Shown: positions 22,751-23,548 of the stretch, one piece after another
How the letters are laid out: every line of letters begins with the position of its first letter
How positions within the stretch are numbered: position 1 is the first letter of the stretch
The notes under the pieces: generated by a model
Seen by the model: the letters and a program-made list of their open reading frames with translations, nothing else
What the model was told of the DNA's origin: nothing
Database searches by the model: none
Assembly (NCBI GenBank): GCA_012719255.1
Contig: JAAYAS010000085.1
Span: 1 to 23,548, forward strand
Length of the DNA stretch: 23,548 nt
Source: Microbacteriaceae bacterium
GTDB lineage: Bacteria; Actinomycetota; Actinomycetes; Actinomycetales; Microbacteriaceae
Direction: 5' to 3'
Position numbers and translations under genes: made by a program

Positions 22751-23548
22751 CTATTTCTCGTCGCGCGCCGGCTCGTCGACGATCCGCGCCCCGGGCGCCG
22801 GTCCGCGGGCGCGAACGACGTCGTGGCCCGCATCCCGGAGCGTCGCGGCGAGCGCGTCGGCGGCCGCCGCATCCGCGGCGAGGAAGGCGAGGGTCGGGCC
22901 CGAGCCCGACACGATGCCGGCGAGCGCGCCGCTCGACTCGCCGAGCTCGAGCGCGTCGACGAGGTCGGGGCGCAGCCGCAGCGCCGGCGCCTGCAGGTCG
23001 TTCTCGAGCGCGTCGGCGAGCGACTCCGCGTCGCCGGCGCGCAGCGCCTGCAGCACCCGCGGGTCGATCTCGGGCTCGCCGACCGGCGGCAGGTGCTCGC
23101 AGTGGGCGGCCCGGTGCTCGTCGAGGGCGCGGTAGGTGGCGGGCGTCGACATGCCCTCCTCGCTGAAGCGCAGCACCCACTCGAACGCACCGCCGGCGAG
23201 CGCCGGGGCGAGCCGGTCGCCGCGGCCGGTGCCGACCGCCGCGCCGCCGACGAGCGCGAACGGCACGTCGCTGCCGAGCTTCGCGGCGAGGGCGAGGAGG
23301 TCATCGCGGGTGAGGTTCGTGCCCCACAGGGCGTCGCAGGCGACGAGCGCGGCGGCCGCGTCGGCCGAGCCGCCGCCCATGCCGCCGGCGATCGGCACCC
23401 GCTTCGTGATGCGCAGCGCCGCCTCGGCCGGATGCCCGGTCGCCTCGGCGAGCAGGCGCGCGGCCCGCATCGCGAGGTTCGTCTCGTCGACCGCGAGATC
23501 CGCGGTGGGGATGGGCCCGGGCGCGTACTCGAGATGCAGCCCGTCGGC
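22751..23548 (-). CDS. ispE: 4-diphosphocytidyl-2-C-methyl-D-erythritol kinase, N-terminus off window
   Basis: The visible 265 residues are the C-terminal part of IspE, which phosphorylates CDP-methylerythritol in the MEP route to isoprenoid precursors. The GHMP-kinase ATP loop is clear (VPIAGGMGGGSADAAAALVA), the catalytic Asp lies in KLGSDVPFAL, and the third GHMP motif is IVSGSGPTLAFL. The N-terminal segment with the catalytic Lys lies beyond base 23548; translation is open right up to the edge (ADGLHLEYAPGPIPTADLAV). The stop is TAG at 22751-22753. The short Ala-rich tail ends PARDEK. I see nothing abnormal. A hairpin follows, so the dynamin operon downstream probably has its own promoter. 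Confidence 0.95.
   Translation of the reverse strand, partial: ADGLHLEYAPGPIPTADLAVDETNLAMRAARLLAEATGHPAEAALRITKRVPIAGGMGGGSADAAAALVACDALWGTNLTRDDLLALAAKLGSDVPFALVGGAAVGTGRGDRLAPALAGGAFEWVLRFSEEGMSTPATYRALDEHRAAHCEHLPPVGEPEIDPRVLQALRAGDAESLADALENDLQAPALRLRPDLVDALELGESSGALAGIVSGSGPTLAFLAADAAAADALAATLRDAGHDVVRARGPAPGARIVDEPARDEK

Overview
The window is about 23.5 kb of very GC-rich DNA with densely packed genes and several GTG starts. Gene content (glmU-prs beside tRNA-Gln, ispE, a MarR/ABC-F pair, a DUF222-HNH relic) and codon style suggest a high-GC actinobacterium, most likely of the Microbacteriaceae. That placement is inferred from style and gene order, not from a marker gene.

Left part (1-8600): the 3' end of an ankyrin-repeat gene on the plus strand is followed by genes on the minus strand. 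These are a tandem pair of paralogous membrane/coiled-coil proteins of unknown function, a metF-metE methionine operon ending in a strong hairpin, prs and glmU as an operon, and tRNA-Gln(TTG). The prs stop codon lies inside a 42-bp tandem repeat.

Middle (8600-12960): on the plus strand, a MarR regulator is translationally coupled to a Uup-like ABC-F ATPase. Next come a mosaic of small palindromic and direct repeats and a decayed DUF222-HNH endonuclease gene with a lost N-terminus, frameshifts and a His-to-Arg change in the HNH motif. An ECF sigma factor gene on the minus strand closes this part.

Right part (12960-22700) is the unusual region. Divergent from the sigma gene lie three plus-strand genes encoding extremely acidic proteins built from 13-residue DxDGDG repeats (14, about 20 and about 21 units). 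None has a visible secretion signal. A fourth small Asp-rich protein follows. Each of the three repeat genes has the same upstream element, GGAAC-N19-TCCAA, which looks like an ECF-type promoter. Facing this cluster across a perfect 14-bp-stem bidirectional hairpin is a minus-strand run of dynamin-like GTPase 1, an Hsp70-type ATPase with a Pro-rich linker, one membrane helix and a four-Cys extracytoplasmic domain, and dynamin-like GTPase 2, whose start overlaps the Hsp70 stop. I infer two neighbouring modules, one of sigma-controlled acidic repeat proteins and one of membrane remodelling and chaperone proteins. They may act together in envelope homeostasis, loosely recalling the mycobacterial ini genes, but no direct functional link is proven by the sequence. 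The window ends inside ispE.
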